Part shown: one piece after another, positions 45,178-56,176 of the stretch | How the letters are laid out: each line of letters begins with the position of its first letter | Position numbering within the stretch: position 1 is the stretch's first letter | Source of the DNA: Trichomonas vaginalis G3 | Taxonomy: Eukaryota; Parabasalia; Trichomonadida; Trichomonadidae | DNA: 64,000 nucleotides | Direction of reading: 5' to 3' | Assembly: GCF_026262505.1 (NCBI RefSeq) | Contig: NC_067207.1 | Location: 22,536,082 to 22,600,081, forward strand | Made by a program: the position numbers and the translations under genes | Notes under the pieces: model-generated | Databases searched by the model: none | Told to the model about the DNA's origin: nothing | Seen by the model: only the letters and a program-made list of their open reading frames with translations

Positions 45178-46431
45178 CTATTTTTTACGGAAAGAAATAA
45201 AACTCTTACCTCTTCTTTGTGGATCACGAGTTTGAGGCATGCCAGCTTTTGGCGTTTCTTCATTCTTCTGTACGAGATTACGCTGATAAGAGCTGACATC
45301 TATTGGTAAATCCCAGATAAGGTCTTGAACTTGTTTATTCTTCTCCCTTGTTAATCTATAAAGTTGTTTGATGATTGGAGATTTTGCAACGTAGTTTTCC
45401 AAATTACTGCCACTTCCTGAGTATCTCTTGAGTTCTATCATGATTGTTTCTGTAACTTTTGTGGTATTCAAAATCTTTGCTAGGAAATTTGTAAAGAAAT
45501 CTGTAATTAAGCATCTAATATTGTAAGCAGGAAATGCTGGTTCGTAATTCTTAGTAACGTTCCGAACTGTTTGTGCAAATTCAGAAATTTGCACATTCAG
45601 CCAAGATTTGAACTTTGGAGGCTGTCCACTAGAAATGTAAACATCGTCTAAGTTGAATATAATGTCAGCTTGAAGGATTCGGTCTTGTATTGCTAAGAAA
45701 GTCAAGGAGTGAATTCCAATGACGCCTTCGTGTAACTTGCTCAATGTACTTATGTTCTGGTGAGCTATGAGAGGATAGAAAACGTCATTTGCAACGATTG
45801 GATAGAAAAATGAAGCGATCGCAAAAACAGTTTGAGTAATCTTTGTTGTATTGGATGAAACTACAAAAATTCTGCATCCAGCGCAAACAAGAGGTATTAA
45901 ACTGCCAATTATAGTAGGTGGATAATTTGCCAAGAAATAGGACTGTAAATATGCGATTTCTGAAAGCGGAGATACATCCATATTTAAGTTCAAATCGTTT
46001 ACTTGCTTCTTTGGCCTAATTTCGTATGTCGTTTTTTCGAATTCGATCTTAGAAGAATCTTGATAAAATGTTTTTGGAATTTGAGATGTAATTGTAGAGA
46101 ATAATGATTTGAAAAGTCTAAAGTGATGATATCTTGATAAAATCGCTACTGCTATAAACTTGGTTTGCTGAGTATAATATTTTGTGTAAAGATAGTAATG
46201 AATATTTTCACTTGGAATAAGATTCACTGTCATTTCTGGGTCCCATGTTATACCTTGGTCTTCAACTAACGGAAAAGAAAGCCTTTTGACTTGTTCTTTA
46301 ATATGAGTCAAAAAAGTATCAGTTTCAGGAAAAACCATGTTAAATCCGCTAATTCCTTTATCCGTTCTTTCAACTAGAAATACGGCTTCAAACAAAAGAT
46401 CCTTTGAGTTTTCGTCTCGAAAGAAGAACAT
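45178..46431 (-). CDS. DENN-domain-like protein
   Basis: 417 residues. The N-terminal part (LLFEAVFLVERTDKG onwards) is longin-like. The central part has the cDENN pattern: PTIIGSLIPLVCAGCRIFVV-SS, then AIASFFYPIVANDVFYPLI and LHEGVIGIHS, then ADIIFNLDDVYI in the position of the DLD strand. DENN proteins are guanine-nucleotide exchange factors or regulators for Rab GTPases in vesicle traffic. The C-terminal ~60 residues are basic and probably disordered. Fits a short DENN protein of AVL9/DENND10 size, but which subfamily is unclear. A plain ATG start with an Inr-like TTTTCAAAT 12 nt before it. Confidence 0.6.
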   Translation of the reverse strand: MFFFRDENSKDLLFEAVFLVERTDKGISGFNMVFPETDTFLTHIKEQVKRLSFPLVEDQGITWDPEMTVNLIPSENIHYYLYTKYYTQQTKFIAVAILSRYHHFRLFKSLFSTITSQIPKTFYQDSSKIEFEKTTYEIRPKKQVNDLNLNMDVSPLSEIAYLQSYFLANYPPTIIGSLIPLVCAGCRIFVVSSNTTKITQTVFAIASFFYPIVANDVFYPLIAHQNISTLSKLHEGVIGIHSLTFLAIQDRILQADIIFNLDDVYISSGQPPKFKSWLNVQISEFAQTVRNVTKNYEPAFPAYNIRCLITDFFTNFLAKILNTTKVTETIMIELKRYSGSGSNLENYVAKSPIIKQLYRLTREKNKQVQDLIWDLPIDVSSYQRNLVQKNEETPKAGMPQTRDPQRRGKSFISFRKK

Positions 46432-46896
46432 AAATTCTATTTGAAAACTTTACGCGGAATTTTATTCGACAGCTCGATATCTGATGCCCTCTCTCTGTTG
46501 AAATAGAGCAAGGTGTACGCATAACTGTTTTAAAATATTAATTCCTTCTTATGGTAGGTGAGAAATTTCAAGAAATCTGAAAAATTTATATTTTAGATCT
46601 GTGACATGAAAATGTTTGGTAATCTCCCTGAGAATAAAATGTTGGCATATACTTAGTTCTAAATTTAAACATTTCTAAATCATTGAGATTTTACATGATA
46701 ATTAGTTAGTAATTTCCGAGAAGAAATGCTGTGAATTTTAAATTATAGTATAAATATGTCAGAGAATGAGTCAGATAAAAATATCATTATAATTTAGAAT
46801 GTGTAGTAAAGATTTTTTTCATAGCAGGTTACGAATAGAGTTCAATGTTTTACATATGTATATAATAGTGCCTCAAAGATGTTGTAATAATTATTA
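46432..46896. other. Divergent intergenic region
   Basis: 465 bp between the head-to-head DENN and ankyrin genes. AT-rich, no ORF. Must contain both promoters. Confidence 0.6.
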
Positions 46897-48471
46897 ATGT
46901 CTGAACAAGTCATTCATCCAAGCAAATATAGTGAATTGCGAAATATATATAAATACTACATTGATTCATATATTAAGTTATATCAGCTGAAAACGGAAAA
47001 TGAAGAAGAATTAAACTCGATTTACAAAATGATCAAAACAGAATTGATTGATTCAAAGAAACATCTCCCTCAAAATATTGTAAGAGATATTTTAAATATT
47101 ATTCCATATAATAATCGCTATATAAAGTCATATTTGATTCTTGCCAAACTCATATCTGATGATTATCATGTCAAAGAGGTCCACAGTGTGGAAAGTATTT
47201 CCAACTACATGTTTTATAAAGAATATGGAATTAAATTAAACATATGTGATAATTTCGAAAAAATCAAAACTGAAAATTTAGATATTCTTTCAGAAAATAC
47301 AATTTACCGAGCAATCATGAAAAATGACAAAGAAAAATTCATTGCTTTCACGGAATTGGAAGGATTCGATCACAATCAAAGACGTAATCACGATTTATAT
47401 CCAGTTTGTTCTTATTATGAAGGATATTCATTACTTGAATTATGTTGTTACCATGGAGCTGCTGATTGTTTCAAGTTATTAAGATCGAAATTCAACTCAG
47501 AAATAACTCAATCATGTCTAGATCTTTCATTTTTAGGAGGAAATAAAGAGATAATGAGTGAATGTTTAAAATATCAAAAGCCCTATGAAAAATGCATGGA
47601 ATATGCAATAACTTCACACAACATTGATTTTGTCACATTCTTGATGAATGAGTACAATATAAAGATTGATTTATATTTTTGCGGAAAATATAAAAATCTT
47701 GAATCATTTTTAGTTTATTACGATCAAACTAATGATGTTAACATAAGTTTTCCTTATTCAGCAATGTTTGATATTCCACCCCTTTGTGAATACTTCCTTT
47801 CACTTGGTGCCTATATCAATGAAACAAATAAATATGGAAAAGCTGCTCTTCATTTTGCTGCAGAATTTAATAGTAAAGATATTGCTGAACTTCTTATTTC
47901 ATATGGTGCAAATATACATGAAAAAGATAAAGATGAAAAAATCGCTCTTCATTATGCTGCAAAATTTAATAGTAAAGAAGTTGCTGAAGTTCTTATTTCA
48001 TATGGCACAATTATAAATGAGAAAGATTACATTGGAAAAACCGCACTTCATTATGCTGCAAAATTTAATAGTAAAGAAATTGCTGAACTTCTTATTTCAC
48101 ATGGTATAAATATCAATGAAAAAAATGAAAATGTAAAAACCGCTCTTCATTATGCCACAGAATATGATAGTAAAGAAATTGCTGAACTTCTTATTTCTCA
48201 TGGTGCAAATATACATGAAAAAGATAAAGATGGAAAAACTGCCCTTCATTATGCTGCAGAATTTAATAGTAAAGAAATTGCTGAACTTCTTATTTCATAT
48301 GGTGCAAATATCAATGAAAAAGATAAATATGGAATGGCTGCTCTTCAATATGCTGCAGAATATAATCTTAAAGAAATTGCTAAACTTCTTATCTCACATG
48401 GTGCAAATATCAATGAAAAAGATCATGAAGGAAAGAACACCCTTCAATATACAACAAAATCTAATATATAA
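46897..48471 (+). CDS. DUF3447-type ankyrin repeat protein
   Basis: 524 residues. The N-terminal ~290 residues match the trichomonad DUF3447 (PF11929) pattern: HPSKYSELRNIYKYYIDSY, DILNIIPYNNRYIKSYL, SLLELCCYHGAADCFKLLR, IMSECLKYQKPYEKCMEYAI. Seven 33-residue ankyrin repeats follow to the end (GKAALHFAAEF, EKIALHYAAKF, GKTALHYAAKF and so on, with SKEIAELLISHGANINEKD linkers). The repeats are nearly identical at DNA level, as expected for expansion by unequal crossing-over. Ankyrin repeats bind protein partners; the cellular role of this very large family is unknown. This sequence type is one of the strongest pointers to Trichomonas vaginalis. Reading frames shifted within the repeats are artefacts. 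Confidence 0.93.
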   Translation: MSEQVIHPSKYSELRNIYKYYIDSYIKLYQLKTENEEELNSIYKMIKTELIDSKKHLPQNIVRDILNIIPYNNRYIKSYLILAKLISDDYHVKEVHSVESISNYMFYKEYGIKLNICDNFEKIKTENLDILSENTIYRAIMKNDKEKFIAFTELEGFDHNQRRNHDLYPVCSYYEGYSLLELCCYHGAADCFKLLRSKFNSEITQSCLDLSFLGGNKEIMSECLKYQKPYEKCMEYAITSHNIDFVTFLMNEYNIKIDLYFCGKYKNLESFLVYYDQTNDVNISFPYSAMFDIPPLCEYFLSLGAYINETNKYGKAALHFAAEFNSKDIAELLISYGANIHEKDKDEKIALHYAAKFNSKEVAEVLISYGTIINEKDYIGKTALHYAAKFNSKEIAELLISHGININEKNENVKTALHYATEYDSKEIAELLISHGANIHEKDKDGKTALHYAAEFNSKEIAELLISYGANINEKDKYGMAALQYAAEYNLKEIAKLLISHGANINEKDHEGKNTLQYTTKSNI

Positions 48472-49761
48472 GGTAGTCACAAAATCTAAGTAGAAGGGCT
48501 TTGAAATATTGAGGGGATTTGAAATTTTGGCTCTTAAAATTTACCCTTCCTCACTACTCGAATTCCGAGCCTCTCAATGAGTTTCCTCTCAATTTTGAAT
48601 GGTTTATATTGACTTTTGAATACCTTTATTGAGAACAAAAAAATAAATATATTAATAATCGTATAATATTGGCATTTTTTATAAAATGAAGGCCTAAAAA
48701 AGGGGGCCATTCAAAAAATGAATTGTTTTGGGGAGTAGTAGATCTAGTATCTGTATAACAAATCATAAAGATTGGCCATAAAAATTAGGCCTAATCTCTT
48801 TTTGGTAAAATTTTGGAAATTGATCTCTCTTCATATTAGTCCGTGGTGAGGTACAGATAACAAGATGATGGAATAAATGTTTTTGACATATTCACTTTTT
48901 ATCATAATAGCCGAAATTAAGTATATTGTTGATAATTTTTTGTTTTGTACCTTATTTTAGGGACATTACTATTTATTCATCTTTGTATCATTTTTCTGGA
49001 GCTAGTATTGAAAAACATGCAATGAAATCCATGTTTTCATTTGAAATCTGATAAAGTTAAACGTGCATATAAGTTTCTCGCTGATATCACTTAATTGTAA
49101 ATTAATGTATATGTAATTCAATTAATTAAGAAAAATTTCGGATTGTCCAAATTGAAGGATATAATTTTTTTTCTTTAGCCTATTAATCAATGCATTATAT
49201 TGTATTCATTGTCTAATAAGTAGTTACACCTAATATTAGGATATAACACTCTTGCTGCTTACAGATACAAATTTTGATATTATTATTTTGTTTAAAGCTA
49301 TTATGCTTATAGTGATCACTTATTTAACATGTTGTATAACGTATCTATATTACTATTATTGTATTTCATGCATCTTTTTTCATGAATAAAATTTTATTGA
49401 AAAAATTCCAACTTTTCATTAATCTAAGTTGCCATCTGTGATGTTTCCTATTCTGTTACAACTATTAAAGTTTACATTAAAATTCGTATTCAAAATTTCA
49501 AAATTTTTCAAATTGATCGATACCATGATTTTAATAATATATATTTGTTTGTGCTTTTAAATTTCTTAAGCTTTCAAAATTTAAGAGAATTGATAACTTC
49601 ATACAATATGATTATAATTATATGCTAATTAATAATTCTCAAAATGAAAAACAGTCTTCTCAAAACTAAATTCAATGTCTTTCAATCGAGATTTTGAGGC
49701 AACTTTAGTATATTGTAATTCATTTAAAAATTGTACCCAATAAAATTTGAATTGATGGATG
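48472..49761. other. Gene-free AT-rich region
   Basis: 1.3 kb without a credible ORF between the ankyrin gene and the candidate transposable element. Nothing recognisable. Confidence 0.6.
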
Positions 49762-50783
49762 TAAGGGTTTCGTTTTGCGAAAAAAACGTACAATACGCAA
49801 TTTCGCTAAAAAAACATTTAGCTAGCAATTTCGACCTTTGACTCCACTCAAGATGTTACTTTTTTAATTTTGCGGTATCATATTTTTGGAAAATCTTTAT
49901 GAATATTATATAAAAAGTCTCTTTAATATCTATATTTCATATTTTTATCGATTTTTAAAGTTTTGGCGAAAAGTATTCAATTATTTTTGCTATTTGGTCG
50001 GGTAAATGTCAGATTTGCGACATTTTCTGATATGATATTCAGATTCTACGTTGATAATAATGCTTATAGAACCCTCTTGCTATTGTGTCAAAATTGCGAA
50101 ACCGATAGCAAAAATATCTCGCAATATCAAAATTGAGATATTGAGTGAATTATGCATTATAGAGATTAAAAATCTGATTTGTGAAAACATCTCATCAGTT
50201 TCTAGCTAATTCAAAAATCTTTACTATCTTATTCGATTAAAATGAAAAGGGAATAGTTTCATTATGCTTTAAATGACAGCCTTATAATATAATCATAGTT
50301 TTCGCTCAATATGCAGCATTTTTTTTCGAAATCTATGGTCAATATCCTAAATACTGATTGCTTTGCATTCATATCTCTTACATTTTCTATACCCACATCA
50401 CTATTCATTGCTATTCCTATCTTTTTCATTTTTGTTTGTTTCTCATAATTTCTCAAAAAACATGATAACTTGATATTTGTAAATATCATACTTTATAACG
50501 TAAATAAGAACTTGACCTATTAAGAAAAGCAGTAATGAAAAGAAAATCTGAAATTCATAAAAATTACAAGTTTCTGAGAGTAGGTGACAAAAGTGCATAC
50601 TCTTAAACAACCGTCGGATTTCCGGGTGAAATCGTGACACACTTTCGTCTTTCGTAGGCAGTGGTGGTTGTTACAAAAGGTAACTTCGAATGTAGCGTGA
50701 AATCTGCAAAAAAAATTCTGAAATTTGAATGGAGAACACAAAAATTGAATAGTTTACGTCAATAAAAAAGAGAAAAATGAAGC

Positions 50784-50852
50784 CAATGTGTCTCGAACCT
50801 AGGACTTAGAGCAGCAATCCCACCGTTTATCCCATTACACTACATGCATCTC
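50784..50852 (-). tRNA. Degenerate tRNA-like sequence
   Basis: Read on the minus strand there is a D-arm-like GTAGTGTAATGGGATAAACG, an anticodon-arm-like GGATT...AGTCC with a 9-nt loop GCTGCTCTA, and a T-loop GGTTCGAGAC. The T stem and acceptor stem do not pair properly and the anticodon loop is too long. It is therefore a pseudo-tRNA or the head of a tRNA-derived element rather than a working gene. The anticodon cannot be stated. Confidence 0.35.
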
Positions 50853-51036
50853 TCACCTCAGTGAATGAGATCAACTATATGATAACTTTTTCCCCATTAT
50901 ATTCTTGTGGAAAAGTGACAAATAGCAACTTTGACCCTCTCTCAGTTTCTGATGGCAAACCCAAATTTTAGCTAAAAGTGACAGGGAAAAAAACGTTTAG
51001 TATTAAAAAAAATACCGATGAGAGCTTCGTTCGAAA

Positions 51037-51106
51037 TATAGAGGGAACTGAGAATGCGCAACCATTCTCAGGGAATATTAGATGCTATTCCCGTTCCCTC
51101 TGTATA
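51037..51106. repeat. Perfect branched palindrome (cloverleaf-like)
   Basis: The outer stem TATAGAGGGAAC pairs with GTTCCCTCTGTATA (one bulged base pair position). It encloses two perfect hairpins, CTGAGAATG-CGCAAC-CATTCTCAG and GGGAATA-TTAGATGC-TATTCCC, that touch each other. The 70 bp can form a three-way junction on both DNA strands or as RNA. Confidence 0.7.
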
Positions 51107-51142
51107 GAAAATTGAGGTTTTCAAAGGGAGTTAAAATAATAT

Positions 51143-51375
51143 CAAATTTATACTAATTTACTTCAAAATACAAAAGTATTTGACAGCTAAAATTAGTTAC
51201 TTTAGCAAGCCTATCAATACCCTTTTACGATTATTGTTACTTTTTCGAAATAAAAGTAAAAACAAATTTATACTAATTTACTTCAAAATACAAAAGTATT
51301 TGACAGCTAAAATTAGTTACTTTAGCAAGCCTATCAATACCCTTTTACGATTATTGCTACTTTTTCGAAATAAAA
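51143..51375. repeat. Tandem duplication, 120-bp period
   Basis: The unit starting CAAATTTATACTAATTTAC is present at 51143 and 51263, with one clear substitution (ATTGTTAC versus ATTGCTAC) and a slightly different end. Recent local duplication. Confidence 0.85.
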
Positions 51376-51600
51376 TAAATTTATTATCAAAAACCTTTTT
51401 TTTTCTTAGTAAAAATAAAAATGTTATTTTATATCAAGTTTTTATTCATAAATTTTTATAATGTTGTATAAATTTCATTAAAATTTACGTACATATTAAG
51501 GTACTTATCTTAATAATGAAGATTTTATTTTGCAATAATATAAACGAAATTTTTTACCTTATGAACTTTTGATGGAAATATGCAAATTTAAAATAATAAA

Positions 51601-51735
51601 GAAAGCCGCGAGCGAAGCGATCGGCTTAGTTCGAAGATTTTGATTCAAATCTTTGCTGATCTGTAATTCGCGGAAGCCGCGAGCGAATCGAGCGGCTTAG
51701 GTCTAAGATTTTGATTCAAATCTTTGCTTATATTC
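51601..51735. repeat. Tandem duplication, 71-bp period, GC-rich palindromic
   Basis: Two copies of AAGCCGCGAGCGAA followed by GCGATCGGCTT or TCGAGCGGCTT. Each is followed by AAGATTTTGATTCAAATCTT, so each copy holds two hairpins. The GC-rich part stands out strongly from the surrounding AT-rich DNA. Differences at paired positions (GATCGGC, GAGCGGC) leave the outer stem intact. Confidence 0.75.
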
Positions 51736-52125
51736 CTTAAATTCTTTATGAAACTCGCAACAGTTCCATAAAAAATTTTAAATTCTAAACTGTCGAAATT
51801 ACCGATCGGTAATCACACCCTTCACGGGTGTGTCACTTTTTACATGCGTGTCACTTTTAGCTAAAATTACCCCTACTCAGTTTCTGATGACAATTAGCTT
51901 AATTAAACCAGGTACAAGATTATATAATTGTATTTTCTATCCAATTATCCATATAATATCTTATCCAGAAAAAATAACTTGATCAATACCAAATGATTTT
52001 TTAACTAGTAAATAAAGTATTTTCTTTACACACACATTGTATATCATAGTTTTTTTTTGGTTTCGCAAAACATCCAAAAACAAATATGCTATAAAAGTGA
52101 TAATTTTAGCAAAACGAAACCCTTA

Positions 52126-52599
52126 ATGGATGTAACAATATAATTTATACTAAGAAATATCCGCATTCAAATTGTTTTGACAGCAATTGGCATTTTGATT
52201 TTACATTTTCAGCTTTTCTGAACCAGACATCACTTCCAAATATCGCAAGCTGGTTCAAAAAAAATAAATTGGAATAAGAAAAAAAAATCAGATTTAAAAA
52301 ATAAATAACGTTGCACATTCTTTGGGTCCCATATTTTCTTGAGGGTCCTGGATATTATTTAAAACAGTTGTCCATAAAAACACTTATATATGAAATATTG
52401 CAGATGATGAATATTTATGGAATTTTGAATAGTCTACAAAATTTACAATCGGTTTTATATCGTTCTCTTATCAAAATCAAACACACTTTTCAAAAATTGA
52501 ATTAAAAAACCGCACGGACCAAGAAAAATGTGCTACGTTAAATTGGAATAAGAAATAAAAAGATAATGTTTATTCAAAATTTGCGTGGAGTAAAAAGGT
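52126..52599. other. Intergenic region
   Basis: 474 bp between the candidate transposon and the 3' end of the Serinc gene. A 64-codon plus-strand frame lacks an ATG and a protein-like composition. No gene seen. Confidence 0.55.
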
Positions 52600-53778
52600 T
52601 TAATCGAAATCTCTATCAGGGCAGATGAGAGGAGCGATGAGGGATAAGATATAAAGAGCCAATGTGACCCAAGAAGCTCCAAAGTTGACCCATCTTGCGA
52701 CCTTTCCTTTATCTGTTGTCCAAGATGCTGTTTCGTTGTTTCCGCCGACGCTTGCCCATGATGTAACAATCATTGTCAAGTAAACAGCGGCGAGAGCATA
52801 AACACCATGGAAGAAAGAGAGTGAGAACTTTGGTGTGTCATCATTTGGATCATCTTCTTTGCATTTGCAAGCATCAATTGAATTTGATGCTGAAAATGCA
52901 GAATAAGTCATCCAAGCAAGTGTAAACAATGATGAGAATACTCTGAATACGTTGTTGGAAGCTGTCTGTGAAATTCTGGAACAAGTAGCAGGGGATTTCC
53001 CTGGCCTCTGTGAAGTATGGCACATTAAACCAGCAGCTGTGAGATAAGCAATGTAGCAGCAAACGAGGGAAGCTGTAAAGATTGATCCGCGCTCTGTAAA
53101 CATGGCTCCTAAGAAAACTAAGATGCATAAAATAAGATTTGTGGAAACAATGCCTGTTTCTAAGCCGCAACCCGAGAGACAGAAGAAGTAGAACTCTAAA
53201 GAAAATCCTACAATAGCAGAGATGGTGAAAATAACTGTAGAAATAATAATGACTTTCATATTGTTTTCATCATAGAATTTATCGTTAAGTTCATGGAACC
53301 AATCAACAAGGAAGAAGATCTGAAGAAGAAGGTAGAAGCCTGAAATGAATTTTGCAACTTCCAAGTAAATATCGAAGAGTTTATCTGGAATAAACCACAT
53401 TCCGACCCAGATTGCTATGAAAACAAGTGTATGGGCCCAAAGGAATGATGTGTGGAAGATAAATTGCCATGAGTCGGTAAGGTTTTTGTTGCAAACTGTT
53501 ATTAAAGAATGTAATCCATACCATAATGCTAAAGCTAATGTTGTTCTGGCAGTAAGGCTAATGTTAATATCAATGTCTGACTTATAAATTGTCTTAATGA
53601 TTCTTCCAATCCATGATGAGCCTGTGTTATAAAAGATAAAACAGAAAATTGCCACAATAAGGAACTTAAAAATGTAATAAAGATTGCCTTTCTTAAGTTC
53701 ACGCTCTGCAGCTGTATCATTGGGTAAAACTCTACCCATAAGGCTGTCTTTAACAGTAGAATCACTTGTATATTCCAT
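52600..53778 (-). CDS. Serinc (TDE1/TMS) family multi-pass membrane protein
   Basis: 392 residues with about ten hydrophobic segments. Family signatures: FFLVDWFHELNDKFYDEN in the middle, TERGSIFTASLVCCYIAYLT, then SFFHGVYALAAVYLTMIVTSW-A and, at the C-terminus, ARWVNFGASWVTLALYILSL-IAPLICPDRDF. These are the typical Serinc family (PF03348) blocks. Serincs are found at the plasma membrane and endomembranes and affect lipid asymmetry; earlier work proposed serine incorporation into lipids. Length is a little below the animal proteins. Start is the first ATG; an AATCAGAGA precedes it, similar to the AATCAGA before the beta-barrel gene. Confidence 0.92.
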   Translation of the reverse strand: MEYTSDSTVKDSLMGRVLPNDTAAERELKKGNLYYIFKFLIVAIFCFIFYNTGSSWIGRIIKTIYKSDIDINISLTARTTLALALWYGLHSLITVCNKNLTDSWQFIFHTSFLWAHTLVFIAIWVGMWFIPDKLFDIYLEVAKFISGFYLLLQIFFLVDWFHELNDKFYDENNMKVIIISTVIFTISAIVGFSLEFYFFCLSGCGLETGIVSTNLILCILVFLGAMFTERGSIFTASLVCCYIAYLTAAGLMCHTSQRPGKSPATCSRISQTASNNVFRVFSSLFTLAWMTYSAFSASNSIDACKCKEDDPNDDTPKFSLSFFHGVYALAAVYLTMIVTSWASVGGNNETASWTTDKGKVARWVNFGASWVTLALYILSLIAPLICPDRDFD

Positions 53779-54520
53779 TCTCTGATTAAAAATTTGACAA
53801 AAAAATTTCGGTGAGACTTAGATTCAATTATTTCTATGAGGTTTCTCAATGTTAATTTTTTTCAGATTATTGAATTCAATCAAATTATCGAAAAATAAGA
53901 TCATTTATTACTCTGGACAATTATCCAAATTCCATCAAATATTTCCGAGATCCGATTTTTCGAATTGACATTTGGTGAAACGAGCCAACTATTGGATTTA
54001 TGGATCACCTTATATTAGTTCATGGATGATTTATGATTAAAAATTCAGAAACAGCACAATTAATTTATCTGAAAACTAATTCACAATATATTAAACAATA
54101 TTTGCTTAATACATAGATATTATTATCAAAATAAAATCTAATGATAGTTTTATATTTTGAAAATATTTGAAGATTAATGAGTTTTTTAATATTTTAAATT
54201 TGAAAATTCGAAAATTTTTCAAAAAATCTTGGAAATAATATTTTTCATTTCAATCTTTTACAGTTTTGTTGGCATTTCTTTGGATTTCGAAGAAATTTGG
54301 AATTTCAAGGTTTATCAATAACATCCCAACATACGAAACATCAACTGTTCATCTTGTTTTCTCCTATTTTACCTCTTAATTTTCATTATGAGTTTATGAA
54401 ATTTAGCAGGACACATAAATAATTCAGTAAAATTCCAAAATAACAAAGTACATATTTTACAATCTAGGGCTGTACAAGATTTAAAAAAACATTGCCGGGT
54501 TACCGTAGAGGCCTAAAAAA

Positions 54521-54555
54521 ATCGCGCCTCGGCGGCAAGCCGCCTCGGCATTAAG
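54521..54555. repeat. GC-rich palindrome
   Basis: GGCGGC-AA-GCCGCC, flanked on both sides by GCCTCGGC-type direct repeats, in otherwise very AT-rich DNA. Could be an end of a decayed mobile element. Confidence 0.5.
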
Positions 54556-54593
54556 AATGCGCATCTAAATTTTTATATGTCCTTCTTTCTTTT

Positions 54594-54640
54594 ATTTTTC
54601 CCTTCCCTTTCTTTTCTTTTTCTTTTTTTTCCCTCCTCTT
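54594..54640 (+). repeat. Polypyrimidine tract
   Basis: A run of about 46 pyrimidines with mixed T and C, continuing with few interruptions to about 54672. Such mirror-like homopyrimidine DNA can form triplex structures. No gene context suggests a splicing role. Confidence 0.7.
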
Positions 54641-55309
54641 GCTCTCATTTACCTTTTTTTCCTTTTCTCATCATTTTTCAAAATTTTAAATTTTTATCAA
54701 AAATCTTGCCTATAAAAGCAGACTATGGAACCTTTTAATGCCTCTTAATCAATATTATACAGCATAAAGCATATTAAATGAAAGTAATTACGTATAAATT
54801 TATTTTATTATCTTATTTATTAATTCTTTAGCATGTATTGTTTAATATTAACTTTTCTGTACATTAAATATGATATCTCCAAAGTATGAATGCCTTGTAA
54901 CGAAACGAAAACTTAATTTTATGTTGAATATTTGTCACAAACATTAGATTATTAAAATATATGTTGGATATCCCTTAGTATGAGACTTCATGACTCTTGT
55001 AGTCTAACGTGAGCTTTGGATTGCAAGCTCTGTGGTTAACGAACATAAATTAATTGTAAAGTTTTCAAAATTTTTCATCGTTTCTATCAGCATCTATTTT
55101 TCCTTTAAAATAATATATTTGTATGAATACAATATTTAGTAATTTTTTTATTTCCCATAATTTCATTCAAAATTTCAGAAAAAATTAATTTCTATTCAAT
55201 ATTATTTCAGCTTCAAAACACTTCATTCTTATAGATGTTGATTCACTAAAGTGTGATACTCAATGTCTTATTTCAATGAAAATTGTTCTGCAAATTTATT
55301 TCACTTTTG

Positions 55310-55545
55310 ACCTCACTTTTTCCGTAATTCAATTTTTTACTTTTAATATTTTAGATCTTCATAATATCATTTGAAAAATTAACCATATAAAAAAATCAAG
55401 TTAACAATTCACTTTTTCCGTAATTCAAAAATCAAAAATATAAATAATATATCTTTTTATCAAATATTATTATTATATTCTATGAAAAATGAGGTCCGGA
55501 AATTTTGCGGATTCCCGTAACTCAATTTTACGGAAAAAGTGCAGT
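55310..55545. repeat. Repeated CACTTTTTCCGTAATTCAA motif
   Basis: Two direct copies near 55314 and 55410 and an inverted partner TTTTACGGAAAAAGTGCAG near 55525, with further TACGGAAAAA and TTTTACGG pieces up to 55600. Likely remnants of one small dispersed element. Confidence 0.55.
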
Positions 55546-56176
55546 AAACTATTCAAAATACGGAAAAATTGGTGTAAACTAATGATTTTACGGTAAAATC
55601 ACGGAAAGTCCCGGAAGAATATATGTGCCTATATGAAATTATACAAAAATGAATCAAACGCATTTTAAAAGATTGTTCTTGTATTATAAATGCTATTCGC
55701 AGATTTATTAGTTGAAGAAAATTACCAAATTTTTGCCGATTTACAAAAAATGATTTACAAAGCATATTTTTATAAGGCTTTAAAAATCTTTAAAATGTGA
55801 CCGGTGACGGAAATCCATGGTAACCAACCGCGGTTCCCGTTTGGAATGCCATATTACAATCTAAAACCGACTACATAATTCATGAAAAAACTTTATCTTT
55901 CTTGTTATATATTATTTGTCTTCATAAAAGGATTTATATTTACAAAGTATTTAAGCATGAGTAAGTTTCACACAATAAATTACGTAAGTGTACATAATAA
56001 GCAACCTGACTTTAAAATAAATAAGCTTTTATTGAGATTTAATTTATGAATTAAGCTAGTCTGTTTATTCAATTACCTCTTAAACAAAATCTGTGCAGAT
56101 ATATAATATGTTCATGTGCGGTTATTAGTAAAAAAACTCATTATATTGACTTAGAGAAACTCCTGAGATTTTTTTT

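Larger units (their letters stand above)
49762..52125. mobile_element. Candidate non-autonomous DNA transposon, 2,364 bp
   Basis: The ends are a perfect 17-bp inverted repeat: TAAGGGTTTCGTTTTGC at 49762-49778 and its reverse complement at 52109-52125. Both are flanked directly by ATGGATG (49755-49761 and 52126-52132), which looks like a 7-bp target-site duplication. No transposase ORF lies inside (longest frames below 100 codons). The interior contains a tRNA-like sequence, a perfect branched palindrome and two tandem duplications, listed separately. The superfamily is not clear: 7-8-bp duplications occur in P-like and hAT-like elements. Alternatively the extended TA boundary could point to a Tc1/mariner-like end. 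Confidence 0.5.
53779..56149. other. Gene-free region with scattered repeats
   Basis: 2.4 kb without a supported ORF. It contains a GC-rich palindrome near 54.53 kb, a long pyrimidine tract and a repeated CACTTTTTCCGTAATTCAA motif, each listed separately. The start codon and promoter of the CWC22-like gene should be near its right end. Confidence 0.6.

Noticed and set aside
47768..48493. Plus-strand frames in the ankyrin gene's second frame
   Set aside because: By-products of the repetitive ankyrin DNA; the 524-codon frame fits the family throughout.
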